A stretch of DNA of 7,290 nt, from the NCBI GenBank assembly GCA_023406985.1, contig JAEXTK010000225.1:1-7290 (forward strand), read 5' to 3'. The DNA comes from Spirochaetota bacterium. Its GTDB lineage: Bacteria > Spirochaetota > Spirochaetia > Treponematales > Breznakiellaceae. The position numbers and the translations under genes were made by a program. Below are positions 5,908 to 7,290 of this stretch, piece by piece (positions within the stretch are counted from its first letter, which is position 1; the number at the start of each line of letters is the position of its first letter). A model generated the notes under the pieces. It saw nothing but the letters and a program-made list of their open reading frames with translations, did not search any database and had not been told where the DNA came from.

Positions 5908-5922
5908 TACTCTCAATGGAGG
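5906..5922 (+). promoter_or_regulatory. Amylase -10 box and Shine-Dalgarno sequence
   Basis: TATACT (5906-5911) matches the -10 consensus at five of six positions. The base 17 upstream begins TGGAAC, a poor -35, suggesting a weak or activator-dependent promoter. A start seven bases beyond the box would fall at about 5918, exactly where the ribosome site GGAGG (5918-5922) begins. That site is 5 bases from the ATG at 5928 and decides that start over the in-frame ATG at 5916, which overlaps the site itself. Confidence 0.55.
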
Positions 5923-5927
5923 CATAC

Positions 5928-7253
5928 ATGCACGACCAAGTGACGGCGCGACCAGGCGTCGCCGAAACGGAATCCATCTATCAGATATATATCCGCAACT
6001 TTACCGAGGCCGGGACCTTCAAGGCCGCGGCCGAGCGGCTGGACGAGGCGCGCGACCTCGGCTTCGGCTGGATCTACCTCACGCCGATCCACCCGATCGG
6101 AAAGGTCTCCCGCAAGGGCGGCCTCGGCAGCCCCTACGCCGTCGCCGACTACCGCGCGGTGAACCCGGAGCTCGGAACCCTCGAGGATTTCCGCTCCTTC
6201 GGCCGCGCGGTGCGCGAACGCGGGATGAAGCTCATGATCGACGTGGTCTACAACCACACGGCGAGCGACGCGCGGCTCGTCAAGGAACACCCCGCCTGGT
6301 ACCTGCGCGACAGCCGCGGCATGCCGAGCCGGAAGTGCGCGGACTGGTCGGACGTGGTCGATTTCGACTACGCTTCCTCGCCCGCCCTCGCCGAAGAGCT
6401 CATCGATACCCTGGTCTACTGGCGGGAGCAGGGCGTAGAAGGGTTCCGCTGCGACGTGGCTTCACTCGTCCCCGCGGAGTTTTGGGTCGAGGCGCGGCGG
6501 AGGGTCAACGCGCGGGATGGCGCGGGCGCGGAGAAACGGCCGACGCTCTGGCTCGCCGAGAGCGTCCACCCCCACTTCCTCCTCTCCATGCGCGATAACG
6601 GCTTCGGTGCTTGGTCGGACGGCGAGCTCCATGCGGCCTTCGACCTCTCGTACGACTACGACGGGTGGGAAAAGCTGGAGCGCGTTTGGTCGGGCGAGGC
6701 TCCGCTCGCGACCTACCTGGAACACCTCGATACCCAACGCGCGCTATCCCCCGCGTCCGCCCGCAAGATCCGCTACCTGGAAAACCACGACCAGCGCCGG
6801 GCCGCGGACCGTTTCGGGACGGGTCCGCGCCTGGAAGCCTGGACCGCCTTCTATCAGCTCCTGCCCGGGTCCACCTTCGCCTACATGGGTCAGGAACGCG
6901 CGATCCGTCGGCTGCCGAGCCTCTTCGAAAAAGATCCCGTCCGGTGGGAGGACGGGGACGGCGCGTTCCGGAAATTCTTCGCCGCCTGCTTCGCCGCGAC
7001 CCAGCGCGTCAAGCGGACCGCGGGCCGGTTCTCGTGGAAGGAGCTCGCCGAGGGCGTCGTCCTCCTGGAACGCGAAGGGGCCTCGTCCGCCTTCTCGGCG
7101 ATCCTCAACGTGGACGACCGCAGCGGGCGCGTCGAGCTGAGCGAGCCCCTGATCGGCGAGGACGCGCTCACCGGGAAGAAGGTGCGCCTAGAAGGCCGCA
7201 TCGAATTACCCCGGGGCGCGCTCATCGTGGAACGCGCCCCGAAGCGCGGATAG
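5928..7253 (+). CDS. Cytoplasmic GH13 alpha-amylase-family enzyme
   Basis: This 441-aa (beta/alpha)8-barrel enzyme should hydrolyse or transfer alpha-glucosidic bonds of glucans or maltooligosaccharides. The conserved GH13 regions appear in order: I, DVVYNH (105-110); II, GFRCD (172-176) with R174 and the nucleophile D176; III, LAES (209-212) with general acid E211; IV, ENHD (285-288) with H287 and transition-state stabiliser D288. SPYAVADY (68-75) and the NPELGT turn after it are typical barrel landmarks. A short beta-rich domain C ends the protein (about 372-436). There is no signal peptide or carbohydrate-binding module, so it acts inside the cell on imported oligosaccharides or stored glucan. 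It is short for the family, which argues for a compact domain B. The subfamily and exact substrate cannot be fixed by reading. The ATG at 5928 follows GGAGG by 5 bases. It diverges from pyk, behind a probable operator. Confidence 0.93.
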   Translation: MHDQVTARPGVAETESIYQIYIRNFTEAGTFKAAAERLDEARDLGFGWIYLTPIHPIGKVSRKGGLGSPYAVADYRAVNPELGTLEDFRSFGRAVRERGMKLMIDVVYNHTASDARLVKEHPAWYLRDSRGMPSRKCADWSDVVDFDYASSPALAEELIDTLVYWREQGVEGFRCDVASLVPAEFWVEARRRVNARDGAGAEKRPTLWLAESVHPHFLLSMRDNGFGAWSDGELHAAFDLSYDYDGWEKLERVWSGEAPLATYLEHLDTQRALSPASARKIRYLENHDQRRAADRFGTGPRLEAWTAFYQLLPGSTFAYMGQERAIRRLPSLFEKDPVRWEDGDGAFRKFFAACFAATQRVKRTAGRFSWKELAEGVVLLEREGASSAFSAILNVDDRSGRVELSEPLIGEDALTGKKVRLEGRIELPRGALIVERAPKRG

Positions 7254-7254
7254 C

Positions 7255-7290
7255 AAAAAAAGGGCCGTGCGCCCCCAAACCGCGGGCGGC
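7255..7290 (-). terminator. Possible terminator of a convergent gene beyond the window
   Basis: Read on the minus strand, the window's last bases give a GC-rich stretch that can pair GGGC with GCCC (or a longer imperfect GCCG...CGGC stem) followed directly by seven T (7255-7261). That is the order expected for a factor-independent terminator of a gene entering from the right. On the plus strand the A run precedes the stem and no T run is visible before the window ends, so I cannot say where the amylase transcript stops. The element is cut by the window edge. Confidence 0.4.

Noticed and set aside
4044..5927. Plus-strand frame open for 628 codons antisense to pyk and continuous with the amylase gene.
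   Set aside because: It mirrors pyk, whose protein is unmistakable. The antisense translation is His/Asp/Gly/Arg-rich without domains, and GH13 homology and a ribosome site begin only at 5928. High GC keeps such frames open.
7251..7290. Terminator of the amylase gene on the plus strand.
   Set aside because: The A run comes before the stem and no T run follows within the window. The order fits a minus-strand terminator instead.
1..7290. Mobile elements, CRISPR repeats, phage or toxin-antitoxin genes.
   Set aside because: No transposase, integrase, spaced direct repeats or small paired genes are visible. Base composition is even across the window.

Overview
This is a GC-rich bacterial window carrying ordinary chromosomal genes, with no sign of a mobile element, phage, CRISPR array or defence island. 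The adenine phosphoribosyltransferase has wording (PDFPKKGILFYDITSI, IRKKGKLPGE) that I associate with spirochaete homologues. Together with the high GC content and the 7TM hybrid kinase, this makes a high-GC member of Spirochaetota my best guess, but that is inference from memory and not a database result.

Layout. Left edge (1-308): a long symmetric hairpin terminator (23-59), then two adjacent tRNA genes on the minus strand, tRNA-Gln(CTG) followed by tRNA-Glu(CTC), with a promoter-like TTGACA / TATAGG pair at 265-291. Positions 309-5789 hold four minus-strand genes read right to left: pyruvate kinase with an extra C-terminal domain (pyk, 3990-5789), a 7TM-PAS hybrid histidine kinase with receiver and HPt domains (1275-3947), a small flavodoxin-fold protein without a recognisable FMN loop (850-1242), and adenine phosphoribosyltransferase (apt, 309-842). 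The gaps are 42, 32 and 7 bases. Right side: a divergent plus-strand gene (5928-7253) for a cytoplasmic GH13 alpha-amylase-family enzyme with all catalytic residues. A possible terminator for an unseen convergent gene lies at the right edge.

How the genes fit together. Pyruvate kinase (last step of glycolysis) and the alpha-glucan enzyme (release of sugar from storage or imported glucans) share a 138-base divergent control region. It contains a perfect 12-base palindrome, TAAACCGGTTTA, overlapping the amylase -10 box. This looks like an operator of the LacI-family type and would allow sugar-responsive repression. The histidine kinase has no cognate response regulator in view. The flavodoxin-like gene and apt look like a two-gene operon with their own promoter, whose -35 box overlaps the kinase stop codon.

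The most interesting feature I can see is promoter architecture. Every protein-gene promoter I can recognise places its -10 box so close to the start codon that the predicted leader is only about 0 to 14 bases. For two genes (kinase and flavodoxin-like protein) there is no usable Shine-Dalgarno sequence and the transcript would be essentially leaderless. I see no clearly new multi-gene system here.
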